Shown in pieces: positions 6,760 to 12,610 of a DNA stretch of 13,288 nucleotides. The stretch is from positions 1 to 13,288 of the forward strand of contig JAKEIB010000270.1 in assembly GCA_022614705.1 (NCBI GenBank). The letters are read 5' to 3'. This stretch comes from Planctomycetota bacterium (GTDB lineage: Bacteria > Planctomycetota > Planctomycetia > Pirellulales > Lacipirellulaceae). Each line of letters opens with the position of its first letter. Within the stretch, counting starts at the first letter, position 1. A model generated the notes under the pieces. It did no database searches. It was not told where the DNA came from and saw nothing but the letters and a program-made list of their open reading frames with translations. The translations under genes were made by a program, and so were the position numbers.

Positions 6760-6812
6760 GTAGTCCGCTCGCTCCGCGAGCGGAAACTCATCTCGCGGAG
6801 CGAGATGACTAC
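6760..6812. repeat. Double hairpin bounded by GTAGTC and GACTAC
   Basis: Two stem-loops sit in tandem: CCGCTCG-CTCCG-CGAGCGG (6765-6783) and CATCTCG-CGGAG-CGAGATG (6789-6807). The outer GTAGTC (6760-6765) and GACTAC (6807-6812) are themselves inverted. The two inner stems share the CTCCG/CGGAG loop in opposite orientation. Confidence 0.85.
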
Positions 6813-6886
6813 ATTAAGCCGAATTCCTCGGAAGGGGACACAAGGGGACAAGTTTTCATGGGGTCGGTGGTCGTGGCTGGGAGGGG

Positions 6887-6935
6887 CTGTCGGCTGTCAG
6901 CTATCGGCTTTCGGTTTTCGGTTTTCGGCTTTCGG
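6887..6935. repeat. Heptamer tract, seven units (CTGTCGG to CTTTCGG)
   Basis: Exactly seven consecutive 7-bp units: CTGTCGG, CTGTCAG, CTATCGG, CTTTCGG, TTTTCGG, TTTTCGG, CTTTCGG. This is the longest uninterrupted heptamer tract in the window. Confidence 0.95.
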
Positions 6936-6974
6936 CCCGGCGCGCAGCGGTAGCGCTCGCTTCCTAGCTGTCGG

Positions 6975-7005
6975 GCTAAAAGCGAATAGCTAACGGCTAA
7001 GAGCT
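6975..7005. repeat. Heptamer tract (GCTAACG type)
   Basis: Units GCTAAAA, GCGAATA, GCTAACG, GCTAAGA, then GCT. A further 7-bp pattern GCAGGGA-GCGAGGA-GCAGGGA occurs at 7142-7162 and two units (GCTGATA-GCTATGT) at 7245-7258. Confidence 0.85.
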
Positions 7006-7285
7006 TCCCTCGCTCTTGCGATTTGCCAAAGATCAGCGCCGGCAATCCAGCGTGCAACCAGCGTAGCAGAAAGCGCGGCCGATTTCAGCAACTATTTTTG
7101 GCCGCGCGGGAAAAAGCACGGAGCCACCCAGAGGGTACCCGGCAGGGAGCGAGGAGCAGGGAGTTGAAGGCGGCAGGGACCGATCGTGATTGACGGTGTG
7201 GCCAAATCTTGGCCCTTGACGCGAAACCGCCTGATGTTCTTCTGGCTGATAGCTATGTGGACCCGTGGAATGGTCTAGGCTGAAG

Positions 7286-7344
7286 GTCAGGCTTTCCGGC
7301 CTGACTTGCTCGCGGTTTCTGTCAGGCTAAAAGCCTGACCTACG
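7286..7344. repeat. Two GTCAGGC...GCCTGAC hairpins
   Basis: GTCAGGC-TTTCC-GGCCTGAC (7286-7305) and GTCAGGCTAAAAGCCTGACC with TACG (7321-7344). Three relatives lie at 12876-12960. Confidence 0.9.
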
Positions 7345-7349
7345 TAGAT

Positions 7350-7377
7350 GCTGAAAGCTGACGGCTGAATGCTGACG
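7350..7377. repeat. Heptamer tract, four units
   Basis: GCTGAAA, GCTGACG, GCTGAAT, GCTGACG, starting 6 bp after a GTCAGGC hairpin and ending 19 bp before the GNAT gene stop. Confidence 0.9.
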
Positions 7378-7395
7378 CCTCCGCATCCCGGCCCT

Positions 7396-8058
7396 TCAAC
7401 GCAAGGCAAATTCGGGCGGCGGCGGGCAGTTGGGATTGATCCATTGAATCACAGCAGCCCAGTTGGCACTTTCGGGATCATTCTGCGTGTAGCCGTAGAT
7501 CGGCTTCACAACCGACCAGCCGTCTTTGAGGTGCACCGACAAAACGGGATCCGTGCGTGTGCCGGCGATGACTTCCGCGACGTATACCTCGGGCGATACG
7601 GTCGCGGCGACCTTAGCGTATCCCGGCAGCCGGCTGGCCCCGACCATTCGCCACAGACCTTCCTCGACCACCAGCGCACGCGTCGCATCGGTGAGTGCAT
7701 GCGCCAGACCATGATGTTGGTGGTCAGGACTTACGAACAGGTCGGCGCCGTAGAGTGTGTGGCCGTTCACAGGATCGTCGTCGGCGAAGCTGCCGTGCGC
7801 GGTGAGCACGTCCCACGGATCGTCAATGTGAAAGTCGGCCATGCGGAGCCGCAACGTAAAGTGAACGCCGGCCACGCTCGAGGTCGGCAGGTGTTCGGCC
7901 ACAAACTGCCCCTGCGGAAACACCGCGTTGTGCTCGGCAAGTTCGGCTTGGGTGTACGGCGTGTCGTGCGGATAAACCTGTTGGCAAATCCTTCCAATCG
8001 GCCCGAAATCCGCCCGCTTCATGCCTCGAATCCGGTATTCGCTGGAGTTGAATCCCAT
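7396..8058 (-). CDS. GNAT-family N-acetyltransferase
   Basis: Acyl-CoA-dependent acetyltransferase fold; the acceptor is unknown. The 220-residue product begins YRIRGMKRADFGPIGRICQQ (8-27), the usual first strand and helix. It has the acetyl-CoA-binding motif A at LYGADLFVSPDHQHHGLAHA (102-121), where Q114-H-H-G-L-A takes the place of the canonical R/Q-x-x-G-x-G/A. The following GLWRMVGASRLPGYAKVA, the segment EVYVAEVIAGTRTDPVLSVH (157-176) and the tail WAAVIQWINPN recall the GNAT domains found N-terminal to carbon-nitrogen hydrolases (remembered similarity). No hydrolase follows here, so it is a stand-alone version. The ATG at 8058 gives a family-like N-terminus; only a weak AGAtGAAG precedes it. 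It is flanked by repeat clusters on both sides and appears monocistronic. Confidence 0.85.
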   Translation of the reverse strand: MGFNSSEYRIRGMKRADFGPIGRICQQVYPHDTPYTQAELAEHNAVFPQGQFVAEHLPTSSVAGVHFTLRLRMADFHIDDPWDVLTAHGSFADDDPVNGHTLYGADLFVSPDHQHHGLAHALTDATRALVVEEGLWRMVGASRLPGYAKVAATVSPEVYVAEVIAGTRTDPVLSVHLKDGWSVVKPIYGYTQNDPESANWAAVIQWINPNCPPPPEFALR

Positions 8059-8106
8059 GGCTTCATCTCTGAATTCGCCAGAGCAAGTTTCGAGTCAGCG
8101 TAGCGG

Positions 8107-8251
8107 GACTCTCTCCTAGCGAGAGGCTAAGTGACGGCCCCGATTGTACCGCGAAGCGGTTACAGCGATTAGCCCAGGGTTCGGCCTGAGCTTGTCGAAG
8201 GGAGTACCCTGGGTAACAGAACGGAGCATTGAACGAACCCCAACGGGGTTC
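8107..8251. repeat. Three different hairpins between the GNAT gene and the R-M locus
   Basis: 8107-8137 is a diverged CTCTCC-TAGCGAGAGGCTAAG module. CCCAGGGT (8173-8180) pairs with ACCCTGGG (8206-8213), and the loop carries GCCTGAGCTTGTCGAAGG, a sequence known to be scattered in many bacteria. GAACCCC-AAC-GGGGTTC is at 8235-8251. No gene is seen in 8059-8345. Confidence 0.8.
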
Positions 8252-8345
8252 CAGCATATCTTACGCTACGTTCGCAAGTGCGCCGGAATTCTGTTATCAT
8301 CCCGACATTGGAATGGATTTCTGTGCACGCATTGGGGCATGACTA

Positions 8346-8783
8346 ATGGCGTTTTCCTACCACTTCAAGCCGACGCACAAGGAAATCAAACGCTATTACG
8401 AAGACCTCGCCGACTACGCCGCACATGAAGTTGAGCACGAAGGCGCGGTAAGCTCCGCCTTCGAAAACCTGCTTCGGAACACTTGCAAGAAAGCCGACTG
8501 GCACCTCGTCCCGCAACTGGCCACCAGAATCCGCGGCAAAACCGTCCGTCCCGACGGCACCCTCCGCGACGACTTCAACCTCCACCGCGGCTATTGGGAA
8601 GCTAAAGACTCACCCGACAAGCCCGACGTCGAAATCCGCAAGAAGATTGCCCTCGGCTACCCGCGTTACAGCAGATTCCATGGGGAAATTTGCGCAGACG
8701 GCTTTCTCGGAAAAACCCAGATCGGCATACTGGACAAGGGTATACTAAAGCTTATAATCGAGGCCGCAGCCACATGCCGGTAA
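8346..8783 (+). pseudogene. N-terminal nuclease fragment of a type ISP-like restriction-modification enzyme
   Basis: A 145-residue ORF whose first ~106 residues match the start of very large single-chain type ISP-like R-M enzymes (LlaGI-like; remembered pattern). It begins MAFSYHFKPTHKEIKRYYED and contains the conserved FENLLRNTCKKADWHLVP segment. A PD-(D/E)xK site is intact: RPDGTLRDDFN with D70, then GYWEAKD with E85 and K87. The match ends after KKIALGYP (about base 8664). The last ~39 residues are unrelated, where intact enzymes of roughly 1000 residues continue into helicase and methyltransferase domains. The ORF stops at 8781-8783, overlapping the XamI-family start by 10 bases. The missing C-terminal part of the same enzyme reappears at 11321-11713. 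Whether this nuclease stub is expressed is unknown. Confidence 0.8.
8731..8758 (+). promoter_or_regulatory. Strong sigma70-like promoter for the XamI-type R-M cassette
   Basis: TGGACA (8731-8736), 16-bp spacer, perfect TATAAT (8753-8758). Transcription would start near 8765, only about 9 bases before the ATG at 8774, giving an almost leaderless message. It lies inside the unrelated tail of the truncated type ISP fragment, so it probably arrived with the cassette. Confidence 0.55.
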
Positions 8784-9727
8784 ATCTCAACAAACCGAGT
8801 CGCTGGAAGGCGGATATAGCTCTTTCGGTAGACGAGTACAACCAGTGGTTCCTGAGATTCGCGCCTCAAACTTTTCGTGAAGAGCGAGAGAAGGCCGTTT
8901 GTGGCGTCGAGGCGATGCTAGAACGCACAAATCGACTTCGACAATTCACAACCGCTGAACTTAGAACGCATCCGTCAATACTATTCGCACTTCGAATGTC
9001 CACCGCGCCACCGATCGCGCGTGATCGCTTGGTAGGCTTGGCAGACGTGCCGAAAACAATGGTGAATGCGATGGAAAAACGAGGCGTGCTTCCACCTCGA
9101 ATGAAATCCGCGACAATTGAATCGCACCTAGAACGTATGGTTCGGATGGTCATGCGGCTAATTGATGCCGACATATTCCCCTGGATCGAGACGAAGGTTT
9201 CTCCGACAGATGAGCAAGTTCACCGGGCGGCGACAATAGTTGCTGATCGATTGTGCGGTGCAAACGCCGACCCAATTGTACGAAACGCACAGGAGCAACG
9301 ACAGCTTGCAAAGATTAAGGCATGGCTAGAGCGCCGAGGCTACGAAGACTATAGCGGCAGGGTAACTCTCGATACAATGCAGCCGGGACAGTTTGCATTT
9401 CGCCTTAACGCACCTGGGCTCAAGGAGGATATGAAGCCAGTAAACATCCCGATTGACGCCGTCGTCAAACCGCTGAAGGCCAAGCCTCGCCAATTACCGC
9501 TTCTGATTGAAGCGAAGTCCGCCGGCGATTTCACGAACACGAACAAGCGCCGCAAGGAAGAAGCGACTAAGGTGGGCCAGTTAAGGCGCAAGTACGGTGC
9601 GAAGGTGCAATATGTCCTGTTCCTATGTGGTTACTTTAATAGTGGTTACTTGGGATATGAAGCCGCTGAGGGCATCGATTGGATTTGGGAGCATCGAATG
9701 GATGATTTGGTGAAGCTAGGATTGTGA
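8774..9727 (+). CDS. XamI-family type II restriction endonuclease
   Basis: Restriction endonuclease of 317 residues in a type II system. It is recognised by the start MPVNLNKPSRWKADIALSVD, the RMSTAPPIARDRLVGLADVP segment, IHRAATIVADRLCGA-type text (here VHRAATIVADRLCGANADPI), and the C-terminal half with VNIPIDAVVKPLK, LPLLIEAKSAGDFTNTNKRR and LFLCGYFNSGYLGYEAAEGI. The IDAVV...LLIEAKS pair fits a PD-(D/E)xK active site (D, E, K; inference). By family knowledge XamI cuts GTCGAC, as SalI does; specificity here is not shown by the sequence. The frame is open from 8690, but ATG 8774 gives the family N-terminus; GAGG at 8760-8763 is a possible Shine-Dalgarno. The methyltransferase starts 3 bases after its stop. 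Base composition is lower in GC than the flanking type ISP remnants. Confidence 0.9.
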   Translation: MPVNLNKPSRWKADIALSVDEYNQWFLRFAPQTFREEREKAVCGVEAMLERTNRLRQFTTAELRTHPSILFALRMSTAPPIARDRLVGLADVPKTMVNAMEKRGVLPPRMKSATIESHLERMVRMVMRLIDADIFPWIETKVSPTDEQVHRAATIVADRLCGANADPIVRNAQEQRQLAKIKAWLERRGYEDYSGRVTLDTMQPGQFAFRLNAPGLKEDMKPVNIPIDAVVKPLKAKPRQLPLLIEAKSAGDFTNTNKRRKEEATKVGQLRRKYGAKVQYVLFLCGYFNSGYLGYEAAEGIDWIWEHRMDDLVKLGL

Positions 9728-9730
9728 TCC

Positions 9731-11320
9731 ATGAACTCAATTCATGACTATGAATCGTCTCGCATCGACATTCTTAGAAAACTCGACAGCGAGAAGACTC
9801 AATCAGCTCGAAATCAACTCGGACAATTTGCAACGCCTCCTGTCTTGGCGCTCGACATCGTTCGTTGCGCGGTTGCTTTGCTGCCGAAGGACGGCAACTT
9901 GCGATACTTGGAACCAGGCTTTGGCACCGGCGCTTTCTTTTCCGCCGTTCGATGTGTGGCAAAGGAAAGGCAAATAGAAACAGCAGTCGGCTATGAAGTG
10001 GACCCACACTATGGTCAAGCTGCTGCGGGGCTGTGGCGCAACACTGAGCTTTCCTTAAAAATAGCCGATTTCACTAGTGTTGAACCGCCGTCTAACGATA
10101 AAGATCGCTTCAATCTAGTTGTAAGTAATCCTCCGTATGTTCGACATCATCACCTGACGAGGCAGCAGAAAATTTCGCTGCGGCACAAGATAGCGCAACA
10201 CTTTAGTATTGAAATGAATGGGCTCACTGGCCTTTACGCCTACTTTATGGTTCTATCACAGCGTTGGATGAGAAAGTCTGGAGTGGGTGCTTGGCTCGTC
10301 CCCAGCGAATTTATGGACGTTAATTACGGCCAAAAGTTAAAGGAGTTTCTCGTCAAGTGCGTCACGCTAGAACGCATCCATCGCTTTGATCCGAGCCAAG
10401 TGCAGTTCGATGATGCGCTTGTATCCTCCGCAGTTGTGTTGTTCCGTAACGCGAAGCCTCCCGCAAACCATAGAGTTGAGTTTTCCCATGGCGGCACAGT
10501 ATGCGAGCCAGCGGTCTCGAAATTCATCGATGGCGAGGTTCTTCTATCGGTTCGAAAGTGGTCCCAACTGACGTCAAGATCGGACGTCGCAGCAAAAACT
10601 GCTGGAGAGGCTACTTTGGCCGATCTCTTTTCGATAAAGCGCGGATTAGCTACTGGTGACAATGAGTTCTTCATCCTGGCACCGGAGCAAATTGAGCGAT
10701 TAGAAATCCCGCGCGAATTTCTAATGCCAATACTTCCAAGTCCTAGGTATCTTAGCTCCGATCAGGTATACGCCGACGATGTCGGCGATCCTCTGCTTGG
10801 CCGCAAGAGATATCTGCTTACTTGCAACTTAGCTGAAGATGCTGTCGCGCAGGGGTATCCGTCGCTTTGGAGCTACTATGAGCACGGCGCATCAGTCGGC
10901 GTGAAGGAGCGCTATTTATGTCAGCATCGCCGACCATGGTACGCGCAAGAGCAACGACCTGCTGCGCCGATTTTATGCAGCTATATGGGACGAACAGTCG
11001 CCAATAAACGCTCACCTTTTCGATTCATTCGGAATTATTCGAAAGCCACAGCTGCGAACGTTTATTTGATGCTGTACCCAAAGCCGGCACTACAAAACGT
11101 TGCTAACAAGCATCCAGAAGTTTTGGATCTAATATGGACTGAATTGCGGGCAATTGACTTTGCTTTGTTGAAGGCTGAGGGACGTATCTATGGCGGTGGC
11201 TTGCATAAAATGGAACCTGCTGAACTCGGAAACGTATCGGCACGGCGCTTGTTCGATTCTCTGATGCAGTTCGGTTTTGCTGAGCGCGACGTACAACGTG
11301 AATTATTCCTCGCAGGGTAA
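9731..11320 (+). CDS. N6-adenine DNA methyltransferase of the XamI-type system
   Basis: Class I S-adenosylmethionine-dependent DNA methyltransferase (529 aa) that protects host DNA against the endonuclease encoded just upstream. Motif order is that of gamma-type amino-methyltransferases: QLGQFATPP (29-37, motif X), YLEPGFGTGAFF (59-70, motif I, SAM binding), GYEVDP (87-92, motif II), IADF (111-114, motif III) and catalytic SNPPYVRHHHL (132-142, motif IV). Further landmarks resembling SalI/XamI-type enzymes are LVPSEFMDVNYG, RIHRFDPSQVQFDDALVSSA and the SIKRGLATGDNEFFIL region opening the probable target-recognition half. NPPY implies adenine N6 methylation (family knowledge); modification within GTCGAC is inferred. 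The ATG at 9731 has AGGA at 9718-9721. Its TAA at 11318 is directly followed, in the same frame, by the C-terminal remnant of the type ISP enzyme. Confidence 0.92.
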   Translation: MNSIHDYESSRIDILRKLDSEKTQSARNQLGQFATPPVLALDIVRCAVALLPKDGNLRYLEPGFGTGAFFSAVRCVAKERQIETAVGYEVDPHYGQAAAGLWRNTELSLKIADFTSVEPPSNDKDRFNLVVSNPPYVRHHHLTRQQKISLRHKIAQHFSIEMNGLTGLYAYFMVLSQRWMRKSGVGAWLVPSEFMDVNYGQKLKEFLVKCVTLERIHRFDPSQVQFDDALVSSAVVLFRNAKPPANHRVEFSHGGTVCEPAVSKFIDGEVLLSVRKWSQLTSRSDVAAKTAGEATLADLFSIKRGLATGDNEFFILAPEQIERLEIPREFLMPILPSPRYLSSDQVYADDVGDPLLGRKRYLLTCNLAEDAVAQGYPSLWSYYEHGASVGVKERYLCQHRRPWYAQEQRPAAPILCSYMGRTVANKRSPFRFIRNYSKATAANVYLMLYPKPALQNVANKHPEVLDLIWTELRAIDFALLKAEGRIYGGGLHKMEPAELGNVSARRLFDSLMQFGFAERDVQRELFLAG

Positions 11321-11713
11321 TGTTGCCTCCGAGTCTACTCTTTCTGTGAAGAATTCCCACCCTGGCCGCTCAAGTGGATCGAAACCGAGGGCGTCCCGCT
11401 CTCCTACCACGTCGGAAAAATGCGGCTCTCCAAAGACAAGACCCAACTCAAGGTCAACGAGTCGCTGACGCTCGCCAAAGTCCCTCCCGAGGTTTTCAAT
11501 TACCGCCTCGGCAACCGCAGCGCCCTCGATTGGGTCATCGACCAATACCAAATCAAAAAGCACCGAGTCGCCGCGGCGACCAGCGGCATCACCAGCGACC
11601 CCAACAACCCCGATGATGAAGAATACATCGTCCGCCTCGTCGGCCAGATCATCCGCGTCAGCGTCGAAACGGTAAAGATCGTCGACTCGCTTCCTGCAGA
11701 ATACTCAATCTAA
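11321..11713 (+). pseudogene. C-terminal fragment of the type ISP-like R-M enzyme
   Basis: From about base 11345 the frame reads FCEEFPPWPLKWIETEGVPL, then SYHVGKMRLSKDKTQLKVNE, VPPEVFNYRLGNRSALDWVI, DQYQIKK, and finally DDEEYIVRLVGQIIRVSVET before VKIVDSLPAEYSI and the TAA at 11711-11713. These are the closing signatures of the same large enzyme family that supplies the fragment at 8346 (remembered: EYRLGNRSALEWVIDQYQV and PDDPEYIVRLVGQV). About 125 residues survive; there is no start codon near the 5' edge, and the first ATG (11420) is internal. It shares the reading frame of the methyltransferase across the latter's TAA. GC content and strand fit the 8346 fragment. It probably represents dead coding DNA, though stop read-through would fuse it to the methyltransferase. 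Confidence 0.82.
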
Positions 11714-11714
11714 A

Positions 11715-11762
11715 GCCCTCACCCCAACCCCTCTCCCTCCGGGAGAGGGCCGGGGTGAGGGC
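11715..11762. repeat. GCCCTCACCCC hairpin, terminator-like
   Basis: Perfect 11-bp outer arms (11715-11725, 11752-11762) and a perfect inner stem CCCTCTCCC-TCC-GGGAGAGGG (11729-11749). It starts 2 bases after the type ISP remnant stop. It is the most complete member of the CTCTCCC repeat family in the window; it lacks a T-run, so a role as terminator is only possible. Confidence 0.85.
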
Positions 11763-11806
11763 GCCTGAGTTTGCCACGTTGATACACGGTGGAATCCAAT
11801 AGCCAC

Positions 11807-12046
11807 ATGAACGCCTACGAAACTTCCGCCACAGTCGAGCCCCACGGCGATATTCGTCTTGTGGGTGTGCCATTTGCTCCCGGTACCGAAGTTGAGGTGA
11901 CCGTCAGTCCCAAGCGGAAGTCAGCGGAAGAATTCTCCGCCGCCTGGCAGAGAGTCTGTAACGAAATGCGTCGCTTGCCGCTGGCCGGCACGATTACCGA
12001 TGATGAGATCCAGTCGGAAATCGACGACTATCGTGCCGGGCGATGA
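11807..12046 (+). CDS. Antitoxin-like small protein without a recognisable partner (79 aa)
   Basis: The product starts MNAYETSATVEPHGDIRLVG, continues VPFAPGTEVEVTVSPKR and ends TDDEIQSEIDDYRAGR. A short beta-rich front (ATVEPHGDIRL...GTEVEVTV) and an acidic helical tail with IxxEIxxYRAxR are common in antitoxins paired with PIN-type toxins (inference from pattern; the family is not named with certainty). An alternative GTG at 11789 would add six residues; ATG 11807 is preferred because the conserved-looking part starts there. The stop overlaps an ATG (ATGA, 12043-12046), the usual arrangement for a coupled toxin, but the frame that follows runs into hairpin repeats within about 45 bases and has no PIN-like DTN motif. 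The partner seems lost. Confidence 0.75.
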   Translation: MNAYETSATVEPHGDIRLVGVPFAPGTEVEVTVSPKRKSAEEFSAAWQRVCNEMRRLPLAGTITDDEIQSEIDDYRAGR

Positions 12047-12090
12047 ACGTTGCTGATTCTCTCAGTAACGTTTCGGCGGTGAATTTTTTG

Positions 12091-12138
12091 ACGGGCGTTC
12101 ACGCCCGTTCTTCCATATTAGGCTTGGCATTCATGCCA
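12091..12138. repeat. Two mini-hairpins with TC loops
   Basis: ACGGGCGT-TC-ACGCCCGT (12091-12108) and TGGCAT-TC-ATGCCA (12125-12138). Both have the same two-base loop. A third, CCCGGCGT-AA-ACGCCGGG, lies at 12239-12256. Confidence 0.85.
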
Positions 12139-12159
12139 GGTTACGCGTGCATCACCCCG

Positions 12160-12216
12160 TGTTTGCGACGCCGCGTTCTCCGCGGCAGTGCCGCGGAGAA
12201 CGCGGCGTCGCAAACA
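12160..12216. repeat. Perfect 28-bp inverted repeat with 1-nt spacer
   Basis: Left arm 12160-12187 starts TGTTTGCGACGCCGCGTTCT; right arm 12189-12216 is its exact reverse complement, ending GGCGTCGCAAACA; the spacer is one G at 12188. The symmetry breaks immediately outside (G at 12159 and G at 12217). Confidence 0.97.
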
Positions 12217-12317
12217 GCATCGTTGATTGGAAACGCGACCCGGCGTAAACGCCGGGCCGAGTATCGCCTGCGGCGAGGAACGGACGTGAACGGCCGTGCG
12301 CCAGCGGGCGGGAGGGC

Positions 12318-12409
12318 GAAGGGCCAGAACCTTCACCTGGCCTCTCCCTAGGAGGGAGCGGAACGAAAGGCCAGAACCCTCACCTAACCTCTCCCTACAA
12401 GGGAGAGGA
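12318..12409. repeat. Two tandem ~47-bp units of the CTCTCCC family
   Basis: Unit 1 begins GAAGGGCCAGAACCTTCACC (12318) and unit 2 begins GAAAGGCCAGAACCCTCACC (12365). Each ends in a CTCTCCCT...GGGAG hairpin. Confidence 0.8.
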
Positions 12410-12442
12410 ATCGGATGCTACGGCCCGCTTGAGCGACTATCC

Positions 12443-12550
12443 AGCATTCAGCGTTTAGCATCGAGCTCCGCCGGTGCCGGCCTCGGAGAGGCCAGTTACA
12501 GAGTGACCTTTCCGCCCTCCGCCGCTGATAGCTAACGGCCAACGGCTAAG
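12443..12550. repeat. Heptamer tracts flanking a GGCCTC hairpin
   Basis: AGCATTC-AGCGTTT-AGCATCG (12443-12463) reads as the heptamer in the opposite orientation. GGCCTC-GGA-GAGGCC lies at 12479-12493. GCTGATA-GCTAACG-GCCAACG-GCTAAG lies at 12524-12550. Confidence 0.8.
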
Positions 12551-12564
12551 GTCCGAAAGGCGAG

Positions 12565-12610
12565 GGGGTCAGTCCCCATTTTTCCAGAGCGAAAAATGGG
12601 GACAGACCCC
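12565..12610. repeat. REP-like hairpin GGGGTCAGTCCCC...GGGGACAGACCCC
   Basis: 20-bp arms (12565-12584 and 12591-12610) with one mismatch and loop CAGAGC. By general knowledge such GGGGACAGACCCC elements resemble REP sequences mobilised by REP-associated tyrosine transposases; no such transposase is in this window. Isolated GGGGACA units occur at 6834-6840 and 6844-6850. Confidence 0.85.

Larger units (their letters stand above)
6478..7395. other. 0.9-kb gene-free repeat cluster
   Basis: No coding sequence is supported. Read in order it holds a TGTCATTCTGAGCG element, three CCCTCTCCC modules, a GGCGGCGGAGC hairpin, a GTAGTC-bounded double hairpin, two GGGGACA units, heptamer tracts, an 8-bp stem GCGCGGCC/GGCCGCGC (7073-7080, 7100-7107), two GTCAGGC hairpins and a last heptamer tract. 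The notable ones are listed separately. Confidence 0.75.

Noticed and set aside
7073..7107. Structured RNA at the GCGCGGCC/GGCCGCGC stem
   Set aside because: Only one 8-bp stem with a 19-base loop; no tRNA, riboswitch or other RNA signature was recognised.
7286..7377. Possible CRISPR array (regular short palindromes)
   Set aside because: Units are spaced unevenly, diverge from each other, and no spacers of constant length or cas genes are present.
9731..11320. Type IIG (Eco57I-like) combined endonuclease-methyltransferase
   Set aside because: There is no nuclease motif ahead of the GQFATPP region, and a separate endonuclease gene stands 3 bases upstream.
12043..12351. Toxin gene coupled to the antitoxin-like gene
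   Set aside because: The frame is open for about 100 codons but consists of hairpin repeats after the first ~15 residues and lacks any toxin motif.
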